NCBI GenBank assembly: GCA_047602305.1
Contig: JASGHO010000001.1
Location: 62,001-126,000, forward strand
Reading direction: 5' to 3'
Origin: Ancrocorticia sp047602305
GTDB taxonomy: Bacteria > Actinomycetota > Actinomycetes > Actinomycetales > Actinomycetaceae
Length of the DNA: 64,000 nt
Shown here: positions 1-7,927 of the stretch, piece by piece
How positions within the stretch are numbered: the first letter of the stretch is position 1
Layout: each line of letters begins with the position of its first letter
The notes under the pieces: generated by a model
The model's input: the letters and a program-made list of their open reading frames with translations, nothing else
Databases searched by the model: none
Told to the model about the DNA's origin: nothing
Position numbers and translations under genes: made by a program

Positions 1-184
1 TCCCCCTCCAATTAAGGGTTCTTCCAACATCGATATTGAGAGAAATGCAGACCTTCAATACGCTGAAATGCTTGATGAGATACACACTGAATATGTAATT
101 CTTTCGGAGAAGGTCGGGATGGCCATCCGGAGAGAAATAACATGGCAGCCTAAATCTGGGATCAATCTAGAAGGACTGAGTTGA
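1..184 (+). CDS. C-terminal fragment of an unidentified protein
   Basis: An open frame enters from the left edge and ends at TGA 182-184, giving 60 residues that finish near GINLEGLS. The composition (Asp/Glu, Ile, aromatic residues) is protein-like, but the base composition is clearly more AT-rich than the rest of the window. That fits foreign or accessory DNA. I do not recognise the family. The start lies outside the window. Confidence 0.4.
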   Translation, partial: PPPIKGSSNIDIERNADLQYAEMLDEIHTEYVILSEKVGMAIRREITWQPKSGINLEGLS

Positions 185-204
185 CCCTAACGAGGATACC
201 AGCG

Positions 205-392
205 ATGTCGGTGGTGGGAATTCTTCCCACTGATGTCGGTTCGCTGAGGAATTATGATGAAACCGAGGTGACCATCAACCTGCTGGCTTGATGCTCTCAA
301 GGTATGCCTCGGGCATCGACAAATGGCTGAACGTGGATATGAAGTTGGCGGGCGAGCAGGTGGACGAGGAAGTCGCCAGGCTACTCGAATAG
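205..392 (+). pseudogene. Decayed short coding remnant, unknown family
   Basis: One frame from ATG 205 reads MSVVGILPTDVGSLRNYDE and stops at about 290. A different frame from ATG 291 reads on with ASGIDKWLNVDMKLAGEQVD and stops at TAG 390-392. Both stretches look like natural protein, and together they look like one gene broken by a frameshift. No family is recognised. It lies between another gene end and a decayed HTH gene, so the whole 1-770 stretch looks like eroding accessory DNA. Confidence 0.2.
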
Positions 393-743
393 CAGAACGG
401 TACGCCGTTGCTCTCGGGGTGTTAGACACGAAACGGAGGAAACTGGCTTCTTTGTAAGGCGCTCAGCCCATTCCGACATCAAGCGATTTTGGGAGACCCT
501 GCCTTTTGATATTTCCATCAGGTGGGTGAAATCTCCAACCGCGAGTCCTTGGGATCTCAGAGTCGTGACGGTACCGATCTGCTGCTCCTGAGCCTTTTGC
601 TTCCTGCTCGGCAGCGAGCCTTGCGGGTCGGCACTCTTCAACGAGTTGGTAGGGATGCCCACGATCTTCAGGTCAACCACTACTGCGGCTAGGAGATCAT
701 CGCGAAGTTCTTCCGCTCATATGCGAATAACGTCCTTGGCCAT
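381..743 (-). pseudogene. Broken helix-turn-helix DNA-binding protein
   Basis: Read leftward from ATG 743, the frame gives MAKDVIRI and then an in-frame TGA (717-719). It continues as AEELRDDLLAAVVVDLKIVG and, further on, SQGLAVGDFTHLMEISKGRV followed by SQ. The ISKGRVSQ segment is typical of a recognition helix in small sigma-70 region 4-like or antitoxin-like regulators, and AEELRDDLLAA resembles the N-terminus of such proteins. The internal stop and the odd, Ser/Arg-rich C-terminal half suggest a broken gene. Restarts after the stop (GTG codons near 680) could still give a short product. It lies just downstream of the NERD-helicase gene on the same strand. Confidence 0.35.
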
Positions 744-772
744 GCGACACGTTTCTTTCGGTGTCTTTCACT

Positions 773-2575
773 TCACCCCTGCTCCAGCACCACGGCTCTG
801 TACTTTGCTCGGGTGAGGGCCACGTAGAGGAGGTCGTCCCAGTTGAGTTCGCATTCCGCCGCCCACTCGCGGGCCTCAACGCCGACGTCCGTTACAACCA
901 CGGCGTCCGCCTCGATACCCTTGAGCTTGGAGATGGAGCCGAAGCGCACGCGGCCCTCGCCTGTGCCGAGGTTTGCGCGCAACCAGCGGACGTCGTCGGG
1001 CCGCGAACTACCTTCGATGCTCCCATTGAGACTGCCATCAGATCCGCCTGCAATAATTCGCGAAGCGAGCGAGCGCGTACCCCAGGGGCTGAGCACCACC
1101 ACGCCGCCGGGGCTGAACTCGCTGGTCAGCCGCTTGAGGGCTCGCGTGAGTTGGGTGACGTCGTCGTCGCACACGAGAACCCGTTCAGCGCCACCTGGTG
1201 TGTTCGTCGATAACCGGGTGGCCGTGAAACCGAACTGTCGCCCGACTATGGCCTCGATGCGGTGGATGAGTTGCGGTGACTGTCGGCAGTTTCGCCGGAT
1301 TCTCGCATGTACGAGGTCGGGGATGCGGGCCTTTGCCACCGCGAACGGATCCACGTGTTCGCAGATGCGCCGCATGATCTGCTGGCGCTCGTCACCGGCA
1401 AACAGAACGCGCCTGTCTCGCGCCGCCAACGCAAGCAGCACGTCCAGCAGCAATTGGTTGCCGGCGATGTCCTGGAACTCGTCCACCATGACGTTGCGAT
1501 ACCCGCCCAACCGCGTAACCCGCGCGCCGGGGAGGCCGGGACGTGGGCGAGGTGGCGCCGTCGTCGTTGAATTATCCGCGTGCGACTCGGCCGCCAACTT
1601 CTCCAAGGCCAGGCGCGGCAACTTGTCCTGATACCAGGCGTTGGTGGCGTCCGCAGGATGTTCCTTCAGGCCTGCGACGCGCAACATGACGGTACCCAAA
1701 TCCGCCACCTGCAACGGGCCGCGCACGTCCACCTCGGCACGCAACCGCTCAGCCATCTCCACATTCCAGCAGGTCAGCAGCGTACGTTCGCCCCGCTTCA
1801 CCGCCCGGAAAGCAGCGTGCGCCAAGAGATAACTCTTACCGGTGCCAGCCGGTCCGTCGAAGTAGACGGCACGGTTCGACTCCACCAACTCAAGCGCGAA
1901 CCGCTGCTCAGCCAACACCTCCGTTTCGAGGAGTTGGGCCTCGCGTAAGGCGTCGCGAAGGTCGGATTCCACGGAAAAGTCACGGAGCAGCGACGCCGTG
2001 ATGGCCTCGCACTTCTCCTCCGTGAGGCTCGCCGAAGCCACTCGCCCATGCCGCCCGTACCAGGAAATATACTCGTTGAGCGCCTTCTCGATGGTCCGCG
2101 CGGGCTGGCGAAGATCGTCCGCCCACGCCAGCTCCCACTCAAAAAACGTCAGATCCGAGGGCGCACGCACCCCAAAATGATGCCGACCAATCGACGTAAA
2201 CCACACCAACCGCGCAATCGGCTCATTCCCCTCAATCGCGCCCTCCCGCCGAAGATACGCACGAATCGAGCCCACCGCGCCGTCCACCTGCGCAAACGGA
2301 TTCTTGTGGGGCTTGGGAGTGCGGTCAAGTACCCACACCCCCTCGGTATAGTCCACCTGTTTCGGCGACTTCGTTTCGACGACGACGATACCGCGGCCCG
2401 GAATCACCACCACGAAATCCGCCTCGCCCATCATCTTCGAGACGTGCTGGCGCACCGGCAAAGAATGAAAGACGATCCAATCCGGGCGGTCCATGATCCC
2501 TTCCAGCGCGCTGTAGAGACGGCGCTCCGAGCGATTCGCACCGGCCCGATAGACGGAGGGGATCATGCGGGGCAT
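773..2575 (-). CDS. NERD nuclease-domain / UvrD-like helicase protein
   Basis: A 600-residue protein with an N-terminal NERD (nuclease-related) domain at about residues 12-115. Its PD-(D/E)xK-type elements are EADF at 51-54 and ETKS at 67-70. The C-terminal part is a superfamily 1 helicase-like ATPase: Walker A GPAGTGKSY at about 241-249, Walker B VDEFQD at about 364-369, and a UvrD-C-like end LYVALTRAKYRAVV. Such proteins are cytoplasmic DNA or RNA-processing enzymes and some act in phage defence, but the role of this one is inferred only. Short low-complexity stretches (NSTTTAPPRPRPG near 335-348, and a Gly/Ser run near 505) interrupt the helicase part. The ATG at 2575 fits the domain start; ATG codon 4 is an alternative. 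The gene stands alone, with decayed DNA downstream. Confidence 0.85.
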   Translation of the reverse strand: MPRMIPSVYRAGANRSERRLYSALEGIMDRPDWIVFHSLPVRQHVSKMMGEADFVVVIPGRGIVVVETKSPKQVDYTEGVWVLDRTPKPHKNPFAQVDGAVGSIRAYLRREGAIEGNEPIARLVWFTSIGRHHFGVRAPSDLTFFEWELAWADDLRQPARTIEKALNEYISWYGRHGRVASASLTEEKCEAITASLLRDFSVESDLRDALREAQLLETEVLAEQRFALELVESNRAVYFDGPAGTGKSYLLAHAAFRAVKRGERTLLTCWNVEMAERLRAEVDVRGPLQVADLGTVMLRVAGLKEHPADATNAWYQDKLPRLALEKLAAESHADNSTTTAPPRPRPGLPGARVTRLGGYRNVMVDEFQDIAGNQLLLDVLLALAARDRRVLFAGDERQQIMRRICEHVDPFAVAKARIPDLVHARIRRNCRQSPQLIHRIEAIVGRQFGFTATRLSTNTPGGAERVLVCDDDVTQLTRALKRLTSEFSPGGVVVLSPWGTRSLASRIIAGGSDGSLNGSIEGSSRPDDVRWLRANLGTGEGRVRFGSISKLKGIEADAVVVTDVGVEAREWAAECELNWDDLLYVALTRAKYRAVVLEQG

Positions 2576-2957
2576 TGGAATGGTCCTTTCGGATGGGCTC
2601 GCGTCGGTGCGGTCATTCGATTATATGGCTGGGAGACGGGCGGTTGGGGCGGTTTGGCGGAGGGGTGGTGGACGTAGCGGTGGACGGGTTTGGGCGGGTG
2701 TTGGCGGCGCTGTATTGGTGCGATTTGTGGTCGCTGTGGTGATTCCTGCTCGCTGGTGCCGCCTCCTTAACCTTTAGCGTTCGAAATTGATGGTTATACA
2801 GGCGACTTCATACACGAACGGTTAATGAGCTGATGTGCTCTGAGGGGGTGGTTTTGGGTTTGGCGGACGCAGCGGCCCTCGTGGATCGAAAATAGGTTCG
2901 AAATGTGTCGGAGGTGGGTGACAGCATGGGAGTAGCTCGCGGGACCGTTCTGCGGAA
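2576..2957. other. Intergenic, no convincing gene
   Basis: This stretch carries the promoter side of the leftward NERD-helicase gene and the degenerate upstream part of the DUF1016 remnant. The reading frames here have poor composition. I see no clear hairpin or operator. Confidence 0.4.
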
Positions 2958-3200
2958 CTCATTGGACGTCGAGGATTTGAACGCAAGGAAATCGCCAATG
3001 CGCAGAGCGTGGGCGGTTCGGCTGTTCCGGCAGACACCTTCCGAGATCCGTACTTCCTGGACATCCTTGGGCTCAAGGATGGCATTGCTGTGGCGGAGTA
3101 TTGGACGGCTCTTCCTCCAAAGGCCGAGCTCCAGGCACGTATTCGGGAGATTTACGATGCGGCTGCAGAGAAGGTTGCGAGGCGGGCGATTGAGGAGTGA
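2958..3200 (+). pseudogene. DUF1016 (PDDEXK) protein remnant, nuclease core deleted
   Basis: An open frame reads LIGRRGFERKEIANAQ, then VPADTFRDPYFLDILGL, then directly DGIAVAEYWTALPPKAELQ, and ends at TGA 3198-3200. FRDPYFLD-LGL is the hallmark entering the nuclease domain of DUF1016 (YhcG-like) proteins. VAEYWTALPPK-x-IREIYD is the hallmark of their extreme C-terminus. In intact members more than 100 residues containing the PD-(D/E)xK core separate these two blocks; here they are fused in frame. This is therefore an internally deleted remnant, also lacking a recognisable N-terminus (a stop lies at 2919-2921). Its stop codon touches the first palindrome of the downstream array. Confidence 0.6.
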
Positions 3201-3823
3201 ATTGTCGCTACGCTGTAGCGACAATTTGGAGAGGGCCTTTGGGAGCTGGTGAACTGCGGGAATAGCGGCTGACTGGCGTCGTGTGGTCGAGTGTTGAATT
3301 GTGGCCACACTGTGGCAACAATTCGGTAGAGCTTTTTGACTTGTAAAAACAGTAGTTCGGTCGTGTTGTGTGGTCGAGTGATGGATTGTCGCGACAGCGT
3401 CGCGACAATCGGCCAAACAGCGCGGATGGCTCTATTTGTTCGAGGCGATGGGGTGTGCTCTTGGAGCTTTCCAGGCATGTGAATTGTGGCGACGCTGTCG
3501 CCACAATTGTGGTCCCAGTGAGACCACAATTGTCGTCTCACTGGGACGACAATCTCGCTCAAGATTGTGGTGACACCGTCACCACAATTGTCGCCACACT
3601 GTGGCGACAATTTGGCACAGAGATTGTCGCCTCGCTGGGGCGACAATCCAGCTCCAAGATTGTGGCTACACCGTAGCCACAATTGCTCGCTCACAAGGAC
3701 GAGGGCCGCAGGCACGGGAGTAAGAGTTTTGGATACAGATTGTGGCCTCACTGGGGCCACAATCGTTCGCTCGTTCAGACGAGAGTTACGGCATGCGAAT
3801 TGTCGTGACACTGTCACGACAAT
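3201..3823. repeat. Array of twelve 25-bp palindromes forming a complete variant set
   Basis: Twelve 25-bp inverted repeats start at 3201, 3298, 3385, 3483, 3506, 3529, 3564, 3587, 3623, 3659, 3739 and 3799. Each has an 11-nt arm ATTGT-S-G-Y-N-W-C, a 3-nt centre (GCT, ACT or ACC) and a complementary arm ending ACAAT. Stem changes are matched in both arms. Writing arm position 6 and positions 8-11, the units are C/CTAC (3201), G/CTAC (3659), C/CCAC (3587), G/CCAC (3298), C/CGAC (3385), G/CGAC (3483), C/TCTC (3529), G/TCTC (3506, inverted), C/TGAC (3799), G/TGAC (3564), C/CCTC (3623), G/CCTC (3739). All are different, and six cores each occur once with C and once with G. Only 3298 has a true mismatch (position 6:20); the TC-type cores have one T:G pair. 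Units 3483/3506/3529 and 3564/3587 share two bases (23-bp period); others are 35-98 bp apart. Function unknown. Confidence 0.97.
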
Positions 3824-3930
3824 CGAGCCCGAGCCTAGATGTGTCCACGTACAACCACAACATCCAGCTCATGAAATAGGCTTGGCGCCAAGCGTTCTCG
3901 CCAGGCAACAACGAAAGGTGGTGCGGCACG

Positions 3931-5229
3931 ATGAATGAACAGTCCAACTACTCGGGAACCAAACGACGCAACGTGAGGGTATTGGTGGTGGCGGTCGCCG
4001 TCGTCGCGCTGATTGTTTCCGGATTCGTGGTCTACTTTTCGTCGAAATGGGGAGACAAGCCGGAATCCGCGCGGGTGACCGAGCACCAGTTCGCGAACTC
4101 GTGGGTGGGCGGGAGTCGGCAGGCGTGGGTGCTGTCTGGGGTGCCGGAGCCCGCCGAGTTCCCACTGGCGGCCAAGGATAGGCACATGGTTGTCGCAACG
4201 AAGAACGCGAGTGCGCCCGACGGCGTGACACTTTACGGATACGACATCAACGGCGCCGATCCGAAGCTTCTGTGGACCCAGGAAGTCGTGGCGAACCCCG
4301 ACCTGTTGCGTCAGACGGCCATATGGGGGAACTACGCCGTTTACGCCGGTCAGCTGATTGATGTGGTAACCGGGGAAATCGTCGATGCGCCGTGGCCAGA
4401 TGACGCCCAGGTCTCGGTCGCGGACTATATGAATGGCGACTATGCCGTGGCATGCGTCCCCGGCGGTGAGTGCGCGGGGTACTCGAAGGTCCTCGCCCCT
4501 CTCTGGTCGATTCCGTTCGAAGGTAGCGATGTCTCGCCGCTTGCGGACGAAGGCGGAGACTACTTTGCCCTCCTGTACTCGCCCGGCGTCCCGGACGCTC
4601 CCGCGGCGATCGTCAATGCGGCTACCGGCGAGACCATAGCTGTGGACGGCGACCTCAACGACGTTTTTGACGTGGCGCCAATGACCGGCGGATGGCAGAC
4701 ATTCACTCCCGAGCGCCCGCGCCTCGTGCTGCTCGACGGCACCGTGGAGAATCTGGGCCCGACGGGTCCCGCCGAGGGAACCGGCGATCGTCGCCTCGTT
4801 ATCACGCGCGGTGATGGACCGACGGTCGACGACGTCAGACTGGCTGTCGCCTTAGATCGCGAACCGGGACGTGACCAGATTGTTGGCTCGTTCGACTCCA
4901 AGACCTGCGCCTTTGAGATCAATGGACACGGAGTCGACCTCACCGCGCAGGTCAGCGGAGACGGCGCCGGAACAGGTGACATCGCCTCCGGGACGGCACG
5001 CGGCGGATGCAACATACCGGTCCATTTCTTCGCGACCTCGTCCGATGGCAACGTTGTAGCGGCCCTCGTCTATTCAGAAGAGGGTGAGGTGGACTACGTG
5101 TTGCTGGACGCCACGAATGGCGCGGTGCTGTGGCGCTATCCGATGGGCGACGGCGTCGTACCCGCCCGCCCCAACCTCATCGTCACCCTGGGTGACGGGC
5201 ACGTGATCGGATGGAAACCGATCGAGTGA
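3931..5229 (+). CDS. Membrane-anchored propeller-like protein, paralogue A
   Basis: A 432-residue protein. A short basic cytoplasmic tail (TKRRNVRV) leads into one membrane helix (VLVVAVAVVALIVSGFVVYF, about residues 17-36), followed by a large extracytoplasmic domain. The domain has recurrent WT/WR, YAVYAGQ and DATNGAVLWRYP elements, the last near the C-terminus, as in PQQ-like beta-propellers, though full blades cannot be counted by eye. The cysteine pair in ACVPGGEC and the later CNIP Cys may form disulfides. AAGGTGG upstream of ATG 3931 serves as ribosome site. It is clearly homologous end to end to the protein at 7928-9310. Function unknown; a sensor or envelope-associated role is a guess. 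Confidence 0.75.
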   Translation: MNEQSNYSGTKRRNVRVLVVAVAVVALIVSGFVVYFSSKWGDKPESARVTEHQFANSWVGGSRQAWVLSGVPEPAEFPLAAKDRHMVVATKNASAPDGVTLYGYDINGADPKLLWTQEVVANPDLLRQTAIWGNYAVYAGQLIDVVTGEIVDAPWPDDAQVSVADYMNGDYAVACVPGGECAGYSKVLAPLWSIPFEGSDVSPLADEGGDYFALLYSPGVPDAPAAIVNAATGETIAVDGDLNDVFDVAPMTGGWQTFTPERPRLVLLDGTVENLGPTGPAEGTGDRRLVITRGDGPTVDDVRLAVALDREPGRDQIVGSFDSKTCAFEINGHGVDLTAQVSGDGAGTGDIASGTARGGCNIPVHFFATSSDGNVVAALVYSEEGEVDYVLLDATNGAVLWRYPMGDGVVPARPNLIVTLGDGHVIGWKPIE

Positions 5230-5387
5230 CGTGCTCGTGATTGGTCGGTTGGGGGAGTGGGGTGAGCGATTGGTAGAGGCGTGAGTGTCCAGAGGATTGT
5301 TCAGCAGTGATGCCGGGCGTATCTAGCGGAGGTACGGGTGCGTACTGATGACCAGTGTCTATCCGATACTCAAGCCGAGCGTCTCGT

Positions 5388-7250
5388 TCATTCGACTGTC
5401 GGTTGGAACTGAACCACGCCGGAGCGCAGAAGCTCGGGGAGCGCGGACTCCAACTCAGCGCGAGTTTGCTCCTCGTCCTGTTCCAGCAACATAGCGATCG
5501 CGGGGATCACTTGTGCTGGGGCTAGATCGCCGTCGGACACACCGATCAGTGCCGCCACCGCTGGGGTCACTGAGCGCTCGCGGCCACCCGCGCGGCCCTG
5601 CGTGATCTGGATGAGTTCCGGATCGGAGGAGCCCGGGACAAAGTAGCGGGCTTCGCGCACGTCAGGTGCGCAGACTAGGGGGATGCTTTCCCAGCTCGAC
5701 GGCAGGGAAAGGTTGTCGAGGGCGGTCCTGACGGCGAGAGCGTCAATGGCCCTTCCCTCGGGAAGGTACTCGCAGATGATGTTCAGGTGGGCAGCTGGGG
5801 ATTGGGTAAGGCTAGGAACGGCAGAACTGAGTGTGGAATCTGAACCACCGGACAAGTTCGCAACACCAGTTTCATCTAGTCCAAATGGGGAAAGAGGAAT
5901 CTCGTCTATTGCAGGGGCATCGGAAACCGGGCTTGCCTGCGGCACACCGACTCGCAACGCGAGTGAACCCAGACCTACGAACTTCGTGCCGGCAGCCGTG
6001 AAGTCACTGAGCCACTCACGATACTCAGCGTTCCAGTTCTCGGGGCTTACCCGTACCCCGCGGGCGTCGCGAATCCACCACTCGGCGTACTGCGAAATAT
6101 CCAGGAGATCGCGCTGGACCAGCCAGGCGTCGACCGGCTGTCCAGCAGTCAGTGCGGGCTCGGCTGCCTTCTCAACCCACTGCCGTGGACGTGTGGCCCA
6201 TTCGAACTCGTTGCCCTTCACCTCCCAATTCGCCAGCATCTGCAGAGTCCCGCCCGGAGCCAGATGGGCGACCGCCTGTTCGATGACCAGGGGAATGAGG
6301 TGGTCGCGGTCCATGCCGCCGTCGCGATACTCCAGATTGGAATCGGCGCGAACTGCTTGTGGAGTGATGACGAACGGCGGATTAGAGGTGATGAGATCAA
6401 AACGCTCACCCTCCACCGGCTCGAAGAAGCTGCCCTGGCGCACGTCAATGGGAGCTTCGTTGAGCAGTGCGTTGAAGCGGGTGAAATTGCAGGCGCGTTC
6501 GGAGATATCGGTGGCCACCACGCGCTTCGCGTGACTCGTGAGCTGAAGCGCGAGAATGCCACAACCGCAGCCCAGATCAAGAGCAGAATCGACAGAATCC
6601 CGGAGCGTCAATCGGGCAAGACTGTTGGACGCAGACGCAATTCCCAAAACGAAATCCTCGCGAGGAGGCTCTCCCGTCTGCGCCTGCGAAAGATCCGAGG
6701 CGACCCACCAATGGAGTTCAGCATCGGACGAGACCCTCTTGGTCTCAGAAATCTCAGGGAACTTGCCTTCGTACGGACGCAGGTCCACGGCAGCCCGCAG
6801 CACAGTCGAATGCTGAGTTCGCGTGGCGGAGGCTCCCGCGGTGGCTGTTTCGGTGACGCCCGTTGAGGCCGCGTCGCCTTCTGCTATGTCACCTTCTGCT
6901 GTGTCACGTTCTACCGAACCACGCTGTTCGGCCCTCGCGATCAGGCCCAGCTTGATAGCACCGTCCACCGTGAGGGTTGGCAGGGCTTGTTCTACGGCAT
7001 CTGATTCCACCGATGCTGCCAACATGAATAGGCGGGTGAGTACCGCAGCAGGAGACGGATCACTCTCCAATTCCATCGAAGCAGGCGTGAACTGGTCGCG
7101 CTTCATCGCCGCAAGTGCCATGGGGGAGAGCCGTTCCTCAACGGCAGTAACCGTCCACTCGGCGGCGGTGAGGTCGTCGCGGAGCCGGGCGATCACGTCG
7201 TCGTCGAGCAGCAAAGTGGGCGAAAAACTAGCGGACCGGGAAGATGTCAT
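5388..7250 (-). CDS. Class I SAM methyltransferase, NPPF type (DUF7059-like)
   Basis: A 620-residue cytoplasmic methyltransferase. The SAM-binding motif ALDLGCGCGILALQL lies at about 223-237, and the catalytic NPPF, typical of N-methyltransferases acting on Gln or adenine, lies at 290-293. An N-terminal helical domain precedes the catalytic domain and a C-terminal extension follows, as in the actinobacterial family with this layout (HemK/RsmC-like fold). The substrate is not evident. A low-complexity insert at about residues 108-148 (repeated AEGD, then Thr/Ala-rich) separates the N-terminal and catalytic parts and is unlike the family. The start ATG 7250 overlaps the end of the upstream parD-like gene by 4 bp, so the two are translationally coupled. 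Confidence 0.8.
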   Translation of the reverse strand: MTSSRSASFSPTLLLDDDVIARLRDDLTAAEWTVTAVEERLSPMALAAMKRDQFTPASMELESDPSPAAVLTRLFMLAASVESDAVEQALPTLTVDGAIKLGLIARAEQRGSVERDTAEGDIAEGDAASTGVTETATAGASATRTQHSTVLRAAVDLRPYEGKFPEISETKRVSSDAELHWWVASDLSQAQTGEPPREDFVLGIASASNSLARLTLRDSVDSALDLGCGCGILALQLTSHAKRVVATDISERACNFTRFNALLNEAPIDVRQGSFFEPVEGERFDLITSNPPFVITPQAVRADSNLEYRDGGMDRDHLIPLVIEQAVAHLAPGGTLQMLANWEVKGNEFEWATRPRQWVEKAAEPALTAGQPVDAWLVQRDLLDISQYAEWWIRDARGVRVSPENWNAEYREWLSDFTAAGTKFVGLGSLALRVGVPQASPVSDAPAIDEIPLSPFGLDETGVANLSGGSDSTLSSAVPSLTQSPAAHLNIICEYLPEGRAIDALAVRTALDNLSLPSSWESIPLVCAPDVREARYFVPGSSDPELIQITQGRAGGRERSVTPAVAALIGVSDGDLAPAQVIPAIAMLLEQDEEQTRAELESALPELLRSGVVQFQPTVE

Positions 7251-7552
7251 TCCCCGAGTTTATCGTGCTTACGGAATCTGGATGGCGAGGAACTGTGCCC
7301 GAGAGATGCTACATAATCGTCGATTTCGTTGACGTCGACGGCGTCGTATCGACCTGCTTCGAGATCTTCGACTCCGAGACGAATAGCCTCTCTTAGGGCC
7401 GCTAGCTTTATGGACTCCTCTTCGTCGCGGCGTTCGATGAGTCGTAAGCCTTCGCGAAGAACCTCGCTGGCATTCTGGTAACGTCCAGAAGCTACCTGGC
7501 GCTCAACCAGCTCAGACTGATGATCGGACAAGACCACATTTCGTGTAGGCAT
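7247..7552 (-). CDS. ParD-like antitoxin, no toxin partner visible
   Basis: A 101-residue protein with an N-terminal ribbon-helix-helix (TRNVVLSDHQSELVERQV, then SGRYQNASEVLREGLRLIE), the standard ParD/CopG-like DNA-binding and dimerisation unit. The middle (RRDEEESIKLAALREAIRLG, then DDLEAGRY-like spacing) matches ParD-family antitoxins. These normally precede a ParE toxin of about 95-100 residues, but here the next gene, overlapping by 4 bp, is the methyltransferase. The last 20 or so residues (HSSSPSRFRKHDKLGE) look like read-through into new sequence, consistent with loss of the parE start. GAGGAGGTT upstream of ATG 7552 is a strong ribosome site. Autoregulation is likely for the family. 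Confidence 0.75.
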   Translation of the reverse strand: MPTRNVVLSDHQSELVERQVASGRYQNASEVLREGLRLIERRDEEESIKLAALREAIRLGVEDLEAGRYDAVDVNEIDDYVASLGHSSSPSRFRKHDKLGE

Positions 7553-7927
7553 TGTAGAACCTCCTCACAACAACGGTAAGCGAGCTGGCAGATTATGCGA
7601 ATAGGTGAGGTGTTGCTGTTCCCGCTAGCTGTATTGGCAGGCAATCCAGCGAGCTGATTGACTCCAAATTGACGACTCGAATCTCTCTAAATTGACGAGT
7701 AGCTGGGTTTACCCGCGAAAATATCAGATGGAGCTCGCATGCCGTACTCGGTTCCTGAGAGATGGAACCCTCTCATGCTCGCTCTTGGGACCTGCCGGTG
7801 GCTGACCGGAATACTGTCGCGGGCGGCTGTGCTGACGGGTAGCGTAGTGACCTGCCGGGTGCATGAATATTGTGTGGTGTGGATGCCACCGAATCGCGCC
7901 GCCCATTTGCCGTGACCAAGGAGCCCG
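7553..7927. other. Divergent intergenic region, no gene seen
   Basis: This holds the promoters of the leftward parD-like gene and the rightward propeller-like gene. A short direct repeat AAATTGACGA occurs twice, 26 bp apart, near 7667-7702, with flanking ACTCG and CGAGT that could pair. I see no coding sequence or recognised operator. Confidence 0.35.

Noticed and set aside
2808..3416. Second leftward frame over the DUF1016 remnant
   Set aside because: Antisense to a recognisable protein remnant and of Arg/Ser/Pro-rich shadow composition.
3152..3817. Long leftward reading frame across the palindrome array
   Set aside because: Its residues are simple translations of the palindromes (repeated CGDN, SVATI, QCGD strings) and it lacks a ribosome site; palindromes without stop codons keep several frames open on both strands.
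3201..3823. CRISPR array
   Set aside because: Units are not identical, spacers range from overlap to 73 nt and no cas gene is near.
3201..3823. Integron attC sites or a cassette array
   Set aside because: Units are too short and too symmetric for attC sites, there is no integrase, and spacers are too short to carry cassettes.
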